From Myxococcus guangdongensis (GTDB taxonomy: Bacteria; Myxococcota; Myxococcia; Myxococcales; Myxococcaceae): a stretch of DNA of 64,000 nucleotides. The translations under genes were made by a program, and so were the position numbers. Under the pieces are notes generated by a model that was not told the DNA's origin, did no database searches, and saw only the letters and a program-made list of their open reading frames with translations. The DNA is taken from NCBI RefSeq assembly GCF_024198255.1, contig NZ_JAJVKW010000006.1:496001-560000 (forward strand), given 5' to 3'. Shown in pieces: positions 30,927-39,975 of this stretch (its first letter is position 1; each line of letters starts with the position of its first letter).

Positions 30927-32045
30927 ATGCGCGACGCGGAGCCGGTCCATCCCCGAGTGGATGAGGTGGAGCCCCTGCCGTCCTGGGCCGTGTGGCTCGG
31001 GGCGTTGGGGTGGTGGCTCGCGGACGCGCTCATCTCCGTCAGCCAGACGCAATTGCTGGTCCGCATTGGCGAGCTGAAGGGGGTGGAAGGGGCGCTGTGG
31101 CGGATGTCCCTCGCCAGCTCCCTGCTGTGGGTGCCCATCACCGTGATGTGCTTGCGGCTGTCCGAGCGGGTGCCCCTGGCGCGAGGACACCTGCGCCGGG
31201 CGCTGGGCTTCCACGGGGGCGCGCTGCTCGTCGTCGTGCTGGGGCGAGCGACCTTCGTCGTGCTCACCCAGGACCTCATCGGCTGGTACGAGCGGACGCC
31301 CCAGGTGCTGGACGTGCTGGCGCAGAGCGTCGTGAACAACCTGCTGCCCTTCGTGTTGCTGACGGCGGGCGCCCATGCGCTGGGCCTGGCGCGCAGGGCG
31401 CACGTGCGTCAGCGTCGGGCGGACCAGCTCCAGGCGCAGCTGGCGCAGGCGCGGCTCCAGGCCCTGGCGTCGCAGCTTCGCCCCCACTTCCTCTTCAACG
31501 CGCTCAACGCCGTGGCCTCGCTGGTCCACGCGGACCCGGACGCCGCCGAGAAGATGCTGGCGCGCCTGGGGGATTTGCTGCGCCACAGCCTGGAGTCCCA
31601 TGCGCGGCAGGAGGTGACGCTGCGCGAGGAGCAGGCGGCGCTCGCGCCCTATCTGGACATCGAGCAGACGCGCTTCGGGCCCCGGTTGGAGGTCGCCTGG
31701 AAGCTGGGCCCCGACGTGCTGGACGCGCGCGTGCCCTATCTGGCGCTGCAGCCGTTGGTGGAGAACGCCATCCGCCATGGACTGGCGCCGCGCGCGGAGC
31801 CCGGGCGCATCGAAATCTCCGCCGAGCGGGAGGGCGACGTGCTGCGCCTGCGGGTGAGCGACGACGGGATGGGGCCTCCCGCGAGCGGCCCTCCGAGAGG
31901 CGGCGGCGTGGGGCTGTCGAACCTGCGCGCCCGGCTGGCGACGTTGTACGGGCCCCGGGCCGCGCTGGAGCTGCGCGCGGGGGTTCCTCGCGGCGCGGTG
32001 GTGGAGCTGCGGGTTCCGCTCGATGGCGCGCGGGCGGCTGCGTGA
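30927..32045 (+). CDS. LytS-type sensor histidine kinase
   Basis: The 372-residue product has four hydrophobic segments in its first 155 residues, then the LytS/YehU His_kinase domain: QLRPHFLFNALNAVASL with the phosphoacceptor His, and an ATPase domain with the N box LQPLVENAIRHGL and glycine loops DDGMGPP and GGGVGLSNLRARL. It lacks an extra sensor domain, so the membrane part must sense the signal. It is followed on the same strand by its LytTR partner, with an 80-base gap. Confidence 0.92.
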   Translation: MRDAEPVHPRVDEVEPLPSWAVWLGALGWWLADALISVSQTQLLVRIGELKGVEGALWRMSLASSLLWVPITVMCLRLSERVPLARGHLRRALGFHGGALLVVVLGRATFVVLTQDLIGWYERTPQVLDVLAQSVVNNLLPFVLLTAGAHALGLARRAHVRQRRADQLQAQLAQARLQALASQLRPHFLFNALNAVASLVHADPDAAEKMLARLGDLLRHSLESHARQEVTLREEQAALAPYLDIEQTRFGPRLEVAWKLGPDVLDARVPYLALQPLVENAIRHGLAPRAEPGRIEISAEREGDVLRLRVSDDGMGPPASGPPRGGGVGLSNLRARLATLYGPRAALELRAGVPRGAVVELRVPLDGARAAA

Positions 32046-32123
32046 GGGCCGCGCGCGCGGGATTGAATCGGGGCCGCGGGCCCCTGGCGGCGCCAGGGCG
32101 GGCCAGGTGCCTGGGAGGGGCGA

Positions 32124-32939
32124 GTGATGATGGGGGGTGGTGAGGTCGTGGAACCGTCCGTGCTTCGCGTGGCGCTCGCGGATGACGAGCCGCTCGCCCG
32201 TTCTCGATTGCGCGCGCTGCTCGCGGCGGAGCCGCACGTCGAGCTCGTCTCCGAGGCCGCCAGTGGGGCGGAGGCCGTGCGCGGCGTGCTCCAGTCCTCC
32301 CCGGACGTGCTGCTGCTGGACGTCGAGATGCCGGCGGGCGATGGCTTCGAGGTCCTCCGCGCGCTGCCGCCCGAGTCGCTGCCCGTGGTCGTCTTCGTCA
32401 CCGCGTGGCAGCAGCACGCCGTGCGGGCCTTCGAGGCCCAGGCGTTGGACTTCCTGCTCAAGCCCTATGACAAGGAGCGCTTCCGCGCCGCGCTCGCCCG
32501 CGCGCGCCAGCAGGTGCGCCTGGTGCGTCGGGGCGAGGCGGTGGCGCGCCAGGAGGCGCTCCTGTCCGGGCTCGCGTTGTCGGAGGCGCCGCTGCGGCGG
32601 CTGCCCGTCAAGGTGGACGGGCGCATCCGCTTCGTCGAGTGCTCCGCCATCTCCCACGTCGAGTCCGAGGCCAACTACGTGCGCGTGCACGTGGGCGGAG
32701 CGCAACACGTGCTGCGCGAGACGCTGACGCACCTGGAGGAGCGCCTGGACACGCGGCGCTTCCTGCGCGTGCACCGCTCCGTGCTCGTGAACCTGGACCA
32801 GGTGCGCGAGGCGGAGCCGCTGTCCCAGGGCGAATACCTGCTGGTGCTCGGCTCGAGCGGCACCGCCGTGCGCACCGGCCGCAGTCACCGCGCGCGCGTC
32901 GAGGCCGCGCTGGGCCTGGGCGGCGACAGCACCCGCTGA
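32124..32939 (+). CDS. LytTR-family response regulator
   Basis: The 271-residue product has a receiver domain (LADDEPLARSRL, phosphoacceptor Asp in VLLLDVEMPAGDGF, TAWQ, LKPYDK) and a C-terminal LytTR DNA-binding domain (LPVKVDGRIRFVECSAI, VESEANYVRVHV, FLRVHRSVLVNLDQV). It should be phosphorylated by the upstream LytS-type kinase and bind paired direct repeats. GTG and two ATG codons follow each other at 32124-32132 after a GGGAGGGG site, so the exact start is uncertain by one or two codons. Confidence 0.93.
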   Translation: MMMGGGEVVEPSVLRVALADDEPLARSRLRALLAAEPHVELVSEAASGAEAVRGVLQSSPDVLLLDVEMPAGDGFEVLRALPPESLPVVVFVTAWQQHAVRAFEAQALDFLLKPYDKERFRAALARARQQVRLVRRGEAVARQEALLSGLALSEAPLRRLPVKVDGRIRFVECSAISHVESEANYVRVHVGGAQHVLRETLTHLEERLDTRRFLRVHRSVLVNLDQVREAEPLSQGEYLLVLGSSGTAVRTGRSHRARVEAALGLGGDSTR

Positions 32940-33086
32940 CGTCGCCGTCCCCGACAGCGCGCCATCCATCCCGCGCCCCCCTCGCTTCATCCCCGCTTCC
33001 CGGACAGGCGAGCGGGCACCGCGTACCTCTCAGCCCATGGCGAGAGCGAGCCCGACTCCTCCCGCCACACCCGAGAGGAGCCCACC

Positions 33087-34013
33087 ATGTCGTCGTCCCG
33101 TCGCATCCCCACGCTGCTCGCGGCGCTCGCGCTGTCCGTCGCGACGTCCGCCTCCGCCTCCGCGCCTGTCACGCCGGAGGTGCTCGCCCCCGGCTTCATC
33201 TCGCTGCCCGAGCAGGAGGAGTGGCGCATCGCCTTCACGCCGGACGGCCGCACCGCGTTCTGGGGCGTGAGCGCGGGCTTCTTCCCCGAGACGCGTCAGG
33301 CCACCATCGTCTTCTCCGAGTGGCGCAACGGCCGCTGGACGCAGCCCCGCCCGGCGCCCTTCTCCGGCGTGCACTCGGACATCGACCCGTTCGTCTCCCC
33401 CGACGGGCGCCGCCTCTTCTTCTCCTCCATCCGCCCCGTCCACGGCCAGCCGCGCGCGGACGTGGAGATGTGGGTGGTGGAGCGTCGCCGAGACGGCGGC
33501 TGGGGCGAGCCGCGCCACCTGGGCGCCGCGGTCCACAGCACCGCCGACGAGCTCTACCCGAGCGTGGACGCGGAGGGCACGCTGTACTTCGGCTCGGACC
33601 GCGAGGGGGGCTACGGCGGCTGGGACATCTACCGCTCGCGCCCGCGTCACGACGGCACCTACGGCCCCGCGGAGAACCTGGGGCCCGCCATCAACACGGA
33701 GTACTGGGAGTTCAACCCGAACGTCCTCGCGGACGGCAAGACGCTCCTGTTCGCGTCCATCGCCCGTCCGGATGGCCATGGCTATGGGGACCTCTACGTC
33801 GCGAACAAGACGTGGCGCGGCTGGCAGCCGGCGCGCAACCTGGGGCCGACGGTGAACACGGACCTGGACGAGTACCACCCGACGCTCTCGCCGGACCGCC
33901 GCACGCTCTACTTCGTGCGCCACCAGTACGAGCCGTTCGTCCCCGGTGAGCTCTACCACGTCCGCGTCGGCGGGCTGCTGTCCGAGGACGGCACCTGCGA
34001 CGTGAGCCACTGA
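33087..34013 (+). CDS. Secreted PD40 beta-propeller protein (TolB-like)
   Basis: The 308-residue product has a cleavable signal peptide (LAALALSVATSASASA). The mature part contains about five WD40-like PD40 repeats, each with the pattern FSPDGxxLFF or its like (FTPDGRTAFW, VSPDGRRLFFSS, DAEGTLYFGSDR, LADGKTLLFAS, LSPDRRTLYFVR). Such propellers serve as binding scaffolds in the periplasm or outside the cell. No enzyme domain is attached. It stands alone between the LytTR gene and a broken protease gene. Confidence 0.88.
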   Translation: MSSSRRIPTLLAALALSVATSASASAPVTPEVLAPGFISLPEQEEWRIAFTPDGRTAFWGVSAGFFPETRQATIVFSEWRNGRWTQPRPAPFSGVHSDIDPFVSPDGRRLFFSSIRPVHGQPRADVEMWVVERRRDGGWGEPRHLGAAVHSTADELYPSVDAEGTLYFGSDREGGYGGWDIYRSRPRHDGTYGPAENLGPAINTEYWEFNPNVLADGKTLLFASIARPDGHGYGDLYVANKTWRGWQPARNLGPTVNTDLDEYHPTLSPDRRTLYFVRHQYEPFVPGELYHVRVGGLLSEDGTCDVSH

Positions 34014-34076
34014 GCCACCGCGCGAGCGCCTCCGCCTGGTGTCATCCCTCGTCCGGGCGGGGGCGTCACGCGCGGC

Positions 34077-35968
34077 TCAGCGTGACTGCAGACGCAGGTT
34101 GTCCAGGGCCACCTCTGCGTGCCCCTCGGGCAGGTCGACGAAGAACGCGACGGGCTGCTCGGTGCCCAGCTGGAAGTTGGCGCGCACCCGCTTCGCCACC
34201 GCGTCACACTGCGTGCGCGGCTCCCGCCCATCGGCGGTGATGAAGCCGCACATCATCCCCCGGGTGGCGCGCGAGGTGTCGAAGCCCACCGCCCAGGCGC
34301 GCCCCGGAACGAGCGCCTGCCGCGTCACCACCCACCGCTGCCCTCCGCGCAGCAGCGCCGCGAAGCGCGAGGACTCGCCCCGGGTCCACGTGGCCGGCGC
34401 GGGCGCGGACGCTCCGGGCTCCAGGATGCCCACCCCCACGCGCTGCGAGCGGTGCTCGAAGCCCTGGGTCAGCGTGTCGGAGACGACGACGAGCTCCGTC
34501 ACCGCGGCGTCGCTGGAGTCCGCCTCCAGCGAGAGCTTCAGCGCCTGCGTGCCTCCGCTGTTCGAGACGAACGTGGTGGCGACGAGCCCCGCGGCCTCTC
34601 CCGGGCGGCTCTGGGGCCTGGCCCCTCGCAGGAGTGTCTGGCCGCCCGGGGTGAGGGTGACTCGCGGCGCCGTGGCCTCCAGCGCGCGGACGCGGACCGA
34701 CACGCGATAGCTCATGCCGGAGACCCTCTTCGCGGGCGGCAGCGTGAGGGGACGGCTCTTCCCGAGTGGCACCAGCGGCTCGTTGGGGAAGCGCACGCGC
34801 TCCCACTCGGAGCAGCTGTCGGCGACGCAGGGCCAGGGCCTGGGAAAGGCCTGGCGGGCGAGCGGGGCGCGCCGCAATAGCCAGACATCGTGCTCGAGCC
34901 ACAGGTGGAGGTTGGCGAACAGGCCGGGCGATTGGGCATCGCAGACGTCCGAGGCGCTCCTCGGCTCCACCAGCTTCCGTGTGAAGGCCAGGCGCGCGCA
35001 GCCCAGCCCCGCGTCTCCCGGACCGCGCGCGGTGCGCTCGGGGTCCTCGCAGAGGAAGTCGTAGTCGTGCGCCGGGAACACCCACGGGGCCCAGACGGCC
35101 ACGGGGCCCAGCAGCTCCTGCGTGCCCAGCGCCGCGTTGCGCCGGGTGATGCCGGAGCCCGACGAGCCGTGACAGCCATGCAGCTCGGTGAGGCGCGCGT
35201 CCGTGCCCGTGGCCGTCAGGCCCAGCGAGACGCGGGGCGGCCAGAGGACCACGGCGTGGAGCGCAGCGGCACCGTTTGGTGGGCGTCGTAGTCGTGGAAG
35301 TTGAGCGTGGGCTCGTAGCCAGCGTAGCGCGTGTAATGGCGCCAGAGGTCCGAGCCCCGGTCCCCGGGGATGGTGTAGACCTCGTGCGTCCAGGACATCG
35401 AGACGGGGACCGACTCGCCCTCCGACTCGGCCACGCCCAGGGAGTCATGACGACAGCCAGGGCTCGAGTCTCCGCAGTCGAGCAGCGCGCCACCACGCGG
35501 CAGCCATAGGACGTCGTGCTGTAGCCCGGCCCCAGCGGTGTCTTGCGATAGCGCGGGAAGGTGCCCGACAGGCTCCGGGCCGTGGTCTCCCAGTCCACCT
35601 CCTCGGTGCGCATGGGGTCATACATGCGCACCTCGAGCAGCTGGTTCGCGGGCGACCACACCTGGGTGGAGTCCACGCAATGGGCCGCGGTGATGGCGCG
35701 GCGCGGTGAGACGAACGTGACACCCCATGTGTAGCGCAGCGGTGTTCCATCCAGACCCAGGACGGGTGCGTGTGTCCCCGGGCGCAGCATGGGCACGAAC
35801 ACCGTCCCATGACTGAGCAGGCTGCTGGCCAGCGCTCCCGAAGGTGTCAGGTCCACCCAGGTAGTCATCCTGATAGGCCCATTGCACGCGCGGGTCCCTG
35901 GATGTTCCCCCCTCGATGACGCAGGCGCGGCCGTCCAGCACCCGCGCGAGTGCTGGTGTCACCAGCAC
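34077..35968 (-). pseudogene. Trypsin-like serine protease gene broken by frameshifts
   Basis: The pieces of one S1-family protease lie in different frames. The His motif ITAAHC is in the frame starting at 35868. The Asp motif HDVLWLPRGGALLDC is one frame over, after a G/C run near 35523-35533. The Ser motif ELHGCHGSSGSGI is in a third frame after a shift near 35265-35280. A segment DGRACVIEGGTSRDPRVQW upstream (to 35968) may be the true N-terminus in yet another frame. Each of the two main shifts equals loss of one base. The roughly 300-residue C-terminal domain stays open to 34077. Either the gene is decaying or the assembly has base-call errors in GC runs. Confidence 0.75.
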
Positions 35969-36151
35969 CCCGCATCATGCTGCGCATCTCCCCGCCCAGG
36001 GCCCGCACGGCGCGCCCGCGCAGCTGTCGGCCGTCCCACGCTGGAGGTGTTTCACGTCTTCGGAGTGGCACTGCGTCCAAGTCACCCCGTGTGCGGGTTT
36101 GCGTGGATTTATGCCAATGAACAATGTATAAACGTGTAATCACGGCATATC
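35969..36151. other. Upstream region of broken protease and haem lipoprotein genes
   Basis: The sequence becomes AT-richer near 36090-36160. A weak promoter for the rightward gene is possible: TGGATT at 36104-36109 and TATAAA at 36127-36132, with 17-base spacing. No supported gene was found. Confidence 0.35.
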
Positions 36152-36199
36152 TTGCCAAGCCATGATTCCGGCGGTGCCGGAGTTGCTCATCCCTGGCAG
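36152..36199 (+). promoter_or_regulatory. Structured leader element 2 (TTGCCAAGCC motif)
   Basis: TTGCCAAGCCATGATTCC at 36152-36169 nearly matches the element before the cellulase gene. TGCCA can pair with TGGCA at 36194-36198, enclosing a CCGGC/GCCGG hairpin. It lies about 20 bases after a possible -10 element and 36 bases before the ATG, so it would be within the 5' leader. Confidence 0.35.
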
Positions 36200-36234
36200 G
36201 GGGCGCGGCCGTCCGCGCGGGTGTGAGAACGCGA

Positions 36235-37740
36235 ATGCAACGCATGTTTGAAAAGCGCCAGGGCAGCTGGCGCATGGGAGTGGTGTGCGCGCTGTGGGCC
36301 TTGGGCTCGGCGTGTGGTGATGCGGTGGTGGAGCCCGAGTCACCGGAGCCCGAGGTGGTGAGCGCGGACCCGGCGCGTCATCCGGAGCGTCGTGGCATCG
36401 GGATGTTGCCTTTGCCGCCGAGCGGGCCGTCGGCGATGGCCATCACGGTGGACCCTCGCGCGTCGCTCATCGTCACCGAGGACGCCATCGTGAAGAACTT
36501 CACGCTGCTGCGGGTGATGACGCAGCTGGTGACGCAGTCCGGGGTCCCGGGCCTGACGCCGCTGGCGCTCTTCCAGGACTGGTGGAGCACGCAGGCGCCT
36601 CCGGGCTGTCTGCCCGTCTTCAACACCTTCCCCTATGAGTGTCCGCGGCCGGAGTCGAACCAGGCGCTGGTCAATCCCTTCATCAACCCGGGCACCAACC
36701 CCGACGAGTACATCCCGCTGGCGCTGGTCAACCGCTTCGACCTGGCGCCCGTGTCGGGCAGTGACTGTGGTGAGTACCGCATCGTCTTCGGCAAGCGCTC
36801 GGGCATCCCGGGCGGGGGCAATCGCAACCTGCTCATCTTCGAGGCGGTGCTGCCCAATCCCAACCCCGCCGCGGGCCTCAATGGCTGTCAGCCGGTGGCC
36901 AACTTCTGGGCCTCCCTGACGGGGATGACCGCCCTGTCGGCCCGGGTCTCCGCGCTGACGGGCTTCTACTTCAACGGTCTGCCGGGCGCGGGCTTCATGC
37001 CGGTGGTCCACATGGACAACTACGGCAACCGCGCCGGGGCCGTGGCGACGGGGCAGGTGCGCACCAACCAGTTCATCGGGCGGCCGTGGACGCTGCGTGA
37101 GTTCAGCGTGCGGCGGACGATGTGCGGCGGCACCCCCTGCCAGCTGCGCTTCACGCCGGTGACGGTGAAGGTCAACCCGGGTGGGACGCTGTTCAACCCG
37201 GCCTCCGGACACCCGCTGGCGGCGACGTTCCAGGGCTCGCTGTTCCCGGGGCAGGTGCCCGCGCTGACCGTGAATGACATCAACCTGTTCAACAACACCA
37301 TCCCGGACACCTTCAACAGCGGGCAGAGCCACGTGGGCGTGTTCGAGAACCAGTACGTCGCGCAGTTCGGCCCGGGCCCCAGCCCCTTCCACACCAACGT
37401 CCAGGCGGCGATTGTCGCGGCGGGCAGCACGCTGACGCCGCAGCAGGTGGTGGCGCGCTCCATGGCGCTGTCGTGCGCCGGGTGTCACGAGAACAGCAAC
37501 GGCGCCAACCTGGGCGGCGGGCTCGTCTGGCCTCCGTCGGGCGGCTTCGTCCACGTGGGCGAGCAGTTCGACCCGCTTTCGGGGACGTTCGGCCCGCGCT
37601 ACCGCATCTCCCCGGCGCTCACCAACGTCTTCCTGCCCCACCGCAAGGCGGTGCTGGAGACGTTCCTGAACGCCTCGTGCGGGGATGCGGTGTGCCAGCC
37701 GTGGGAGACGACCACCGTCTGCCCGGCTGACTGCCCGTAA
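36235..37740 (+). CDS. Haem-binding lipoprotein of unknown function
   Basis: The 501-residue product has a signal peptide with lipobox LGSAC. The main body has no recognised family but repeats motifs seen in secreted myxobacterial proteins (LALVNRFDLAP, GEYRIVFGKRSG, REFSVRRTMC). A single c-type haem motif CAGCH lies near residue 415 (SMALSCAGCHENSNG). The last 20 residues (CGDAVCQPWETTTVCPADC) form a cysteine-rich tail like those of many myxobacterial secreted proteins. Three nearby in-frame starts exist (36223 GTG, 36235 ATG, 36244 ATG). Confidence 0.75.
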   Translation: MQRMFEKRQGSWRMGVVCALWALGSACGDAVVEPESPEPEVVSADPARHPERRGIGMLPLPPSGPSAMAITVDPRASLIVTEDAIVKNFTLLRVMTQLVTQSGVPGLTPLALFQDWWSTQAPPGCLPVFNTFPYECPRPESNQALVNPFINPGTNPDEYIPLALVNRFDLAPVSGSDCGEYRIVFGKRSGIPGGGNRNLLIFEAVLPNPNPAAGLNGCQPVANFWASLTGMTALSARVSALTGFYFNGLPGAGFMPVVHMDNYGNRAGAVATGQVRTNQFIGRPWTLREFSVRRTMCGGTPCQLRFTPVTVKVNPGGTLFNPASGHPLAATFQGSLFPGQVPALTVNDINLFNNTIPDTFNSGQSHVGVFENQYVAQFGPGPSPFHTNVQAAIVAAGSTLTPQQVVARSMALSCAGCHENSNGANLGGGLVWPPSGGFVHVGEQFDPLSGTFGPRYRISPALTNVFLPHRKAVLETFLNASCGDAVCQPWETTTVCPADCP

Positions 37741-37801
37741 CCGGAAGGGCACACGAGGCGGGGGTACGGGCGCGGGGGGAGGTCTATACTCCGCGCCCAC
37801 C

Positions 37802-39163
37802 ATGACGGCGGACTCCCTCAAGCAGCACCTCCGGCGCACGCTCCGGCGGGATTTGTGGCTGACGCTCACTCCCGCGCTGCTCCTCATCGGCGTCGCCTTC
37901 GCCGCCGCGTTCCACTTCATCAAGCCCGCGCCGCCCAAGACGCTGGTGCTGGCCATGTCCCAGGACGAGGGCGGCTTCCGCTACTACGCCCGGAAGTACC
38001 AGGACTTCCTCGCCAAGCACGACGTCAAGCTGGAGCTGCGCTCGACGAAGGGCTCCATCGAGAACGTGGCGCTGCTGGCGGACGAGTCCTCGGGCGTCGA
38101 CGTGGCGTTCGTGCAGAGCGGCACGGTGCCGGGTGAGTCCGCGGGGAACGTGGTGTCGTTGGGCAGTCTGTCCTACGTGCCCGTGTGGGTCTTCTACCGG
38201 GGCGAGCCGTTGGAGGACGTGCGCCAGCTCAAGGGGCGCAAGGTGGCGGTGGGGCCCGAGGGCAGCGGCACGCGCGCGCTCGCCGTCACGCTCTTGAAGG
38301 CCAATGGCATCGACGAGGCGCCCACGGAGCTGTTGCCGCTGGAGCGCGACGCGGCCATCGAGCAGCTCAAGCAGGGGCAGGTGGATGCCATCTTCCTCAT
38401 CTCTCCGGCGGAGTCGCCCGCCATCCACCGGCTGGCGGCGGTGCCGGGCATCCGGCTCTTGAGCTTCACGCGGGGCTCGGCGTACGCGCGGCGCTTCCCC
38501 TATCTGTCGCGGCTGGTGCTTCCCCGGGGCGTGTTCAACCTGGCCTCGGACATCCCGGCCGAGGACGTGGTGGTGATTGCGCCCACGGCGAACCTGGTGG
38601 CGCGCGACTCGCTGCACCCGGCGCTGGCGTATCTGTTGATGCGCGCGGCGAGCGAGGTCCACGGCAACGCGGGCCTGCTCGACGGCGCGTCGGAGTTCCC
38701 CGCGCCGCGGGAGACGGGCTTCCCGCTCAGCGACGAGGCGAAGCGCTATTACGAGGCGGGTGTCCCCCTCCTGCAGCGCTACCTGCCGTTCTGGGCCGCC
38801 AACCTGGTGGACCGGCTGTGGGTGATGCTGGTGCCCATCATCGCGGTGGTGGTGCCGCTGTTCCGGGCGGTGCCCGCGGTGTACCAGTGGCGCATGCGCT
38901 CGCGCATCGTCCGTTGGTATGCGCGCTTGAAGGAGATTGAAATCCAGCTCGACGAGAACCCCGGGCGGGAGATGCTCGAGGACATGCTCAAGCGGCTGGA
39001 GGAGGCGGAGCGGGAGGTCAATCGCATCCCCATGCCGCTGGCGTACGCGGAGAACCTCTACTTCTTCCGGGAGCACATCGAGGTGGTGCGCCGTCGGCTC
39101 ATCCGCCGGATCTCCGGTGGGCGAGAAGGGGCGGACGCCCACGCGCACTCGGCCAGCGCGTAG
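37802..39163 (+). CDS. TAXI-family solute-binding protein with C-terminal membrane tail
   Basis: The 453-residue product has an N-terminal membrane anchor (LTLTPALLLIGVAFAAAF) and a periplasmic binding domain of the TAXI type found in TRAP transport (VDVAFVQSGTVPGES, LKGRKVAVGPEGSGTRALA, VDAIFLISPAESPAIHRL). A second membrane segment near residue 345 (LWVMLVPIIAVVVPLF) is followed by a charged, coiled-coil-like cytoplasmic tail. This fused form is not the classic free binding protein, and no TRAP permease gene is adjacent, so it may be a sensor rather than a transporter part. Its 3' end overlaps the convergent sigma factor gene by 65 bases. Confidence 0.82.
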   Translation: MTADSLKQHLRRTLRRDLWLTLTPALLLIGVAFAAAFHFIKPAPPKTLVLAMSQDEGGFRYYARKYQDFLAKHDVKLELRSTKGSIENVALLADESSGVDVAFVQSGTVPGESAGNVVSLGSLSYVPVWVFYRGEPLEDVRQLKGRKVAVGPEGSGTRALAVTLLKANGIDEAPTELLPLERDAAIEQLKQGQVDAIFLISPAESPAIHRLAAVPGIRLLSFTRGSAYARRFPYLSRLVLPRGVFNLASDIPAEDVVVIAPTANLVARDSLHPALAYLLMRAASEVHGNAGLLDGASEFPAPRETGFPLSDEAKRYYEAGVPLLQRYLPFWAANLVDRLWVMLVPIIAVVVPLFRAVPAVYQWRMRSRIVRWYARLKEIEIQLDENPGREMLEDMLKRLEEAEREVNRIPMPLAYAENLYFFREHIEVVRRRLIRRISGGREGADAHAHSASA

Positions 39164-39761
39164 TCGGTTCGAGCCGCGCGCGCGCCGTGGGGGCCCGGGG
39201 GGCTGGCTCCCGCTGCGTGCTTCGGTCGGCGCTTGCCGTCAAGGCCACGCGCAACACCTGACAGGCGCGCATCAGGCGCCGCCGCGTGTTGACGTGGGTG
39301 AGGCCGAGCTGCACGGCCATGCTGCGCCCGTCCAGCTCCCGCTCGAAGCGCAGCACGCAGGCCTGTCGCAGCGGCTCGGGGAGGCGGGCGACGTGGCGCC
39401 ACAGGAGCCGGGCCTGCTCGCGCTCGAGCAGGAGGTGTTCGGGGGAGGGGGCGTGGATGACGTCCATGATGGCCTCGGGGCACGTGTCGTCGGTGAGGTC
39501 GTCCGCGCGCCGGGCCCGTGCGCGGTGCTGGTCCACGCAGGTGTTGTGGAGGATGCGGGCCAGCCACGCCTCGGGGTTTCGCAGGTGAGGGGACTCGCGG
39601 GGCCAGGCCTCCGCGGCCCGGAGCATCGCGGCGCCCAGCGCGTCCTCCGCGTCGGCGTGGTTGCCTCCGAGCTGGCGCACGCTCCTGGCGAGGAGCCTCG
39701 GTTGGTGCTGCCGCCACAGCTCCCAGAAGCGGGTCGACGTCGTTTCGTTGAGAGTCTTCAC
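39099..39761 (-). CDS. ECF-type RNA polymerase sigma factor
   Basis: The 220-residue product has sigma region 2 (RFWELWRQHQPRLLARSVRQL, ADAEDALGAAMLRAAEAW) and region 4 (LPEPLRQACVLRFERELDGRSMAVQLGLTHVNTRRRLMRA), the layout of an ECF sigma factor. The start is taken as GTG at 39761, where similarity begins; upstream in-frame codons give unlikely sequence. The last 45 residues are a low-complexity arginine/proline tail that overlaps the TAXI gene. No anti-sigma gene is adjacent. A palindrome at 39853-39877 lies in the divergent promoter region. Confidence 0.82.
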   Translation of the reverse strand: MKTLNETTSTRFWELWRQHQPRLLARSVRQLGGNHADAEDALGAAMLRAAEAWPRESPHLRNPEAWLARILHNTCVDQHRARARRADDLTDDTCPEAIMDVIHAPSPEHLLLEREQARLLWRHVARLPEPLRQACVLRFERELDGRSMAVQLGLTHVNTRRRLMRACQVLRVALTASADRSTQREPAPRAPTARARLEPTTRWPSARGRPPLLAHRRSGG

Positions 39762-39852
39762 CGTGGGCTCACCCCTGCGTGTGAGGCCCCCTTGAGCAAC
39801 GGGTATGCCCAGGCGTGTCCCACGGACGGCGGCGCCCGGAGGCATGGACTGG

Positions 39853-39877
39853 CATGTCAGCGGGATGCGCTGACATG
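39853..39877. promoter_or_regulatory. Perfect palindrome between sigma factor and sigma-54 activator genes
   Basis: CATGTCAGCG (39853-39862) and CGCTGACATG (39868-39877) form a perfect 10-base inverted repeat with a five-base centre. A further TGTCAG overlaps the right end. It lies in the 214-base divergent promoter region and could be an operator for either gene. Confidence 0.45.
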
Positions 39878-39975
39878 TCAGCCGAAGGCCCGGGGAGGGT
39901 GGCGTCAGCCTCGACCCATGCCTCGTCGGTGTAGCCTGGAGGAGAACCCCGGCTCCGGCGCCGAGCGTCCCCCTC

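Noticed and set aside
34204-35868. Single continuous 554-codon frame over the protease region
   Set aside because: Only its first 110 codons are protease-like; the rest is a shadow of the true C-terminal frame.
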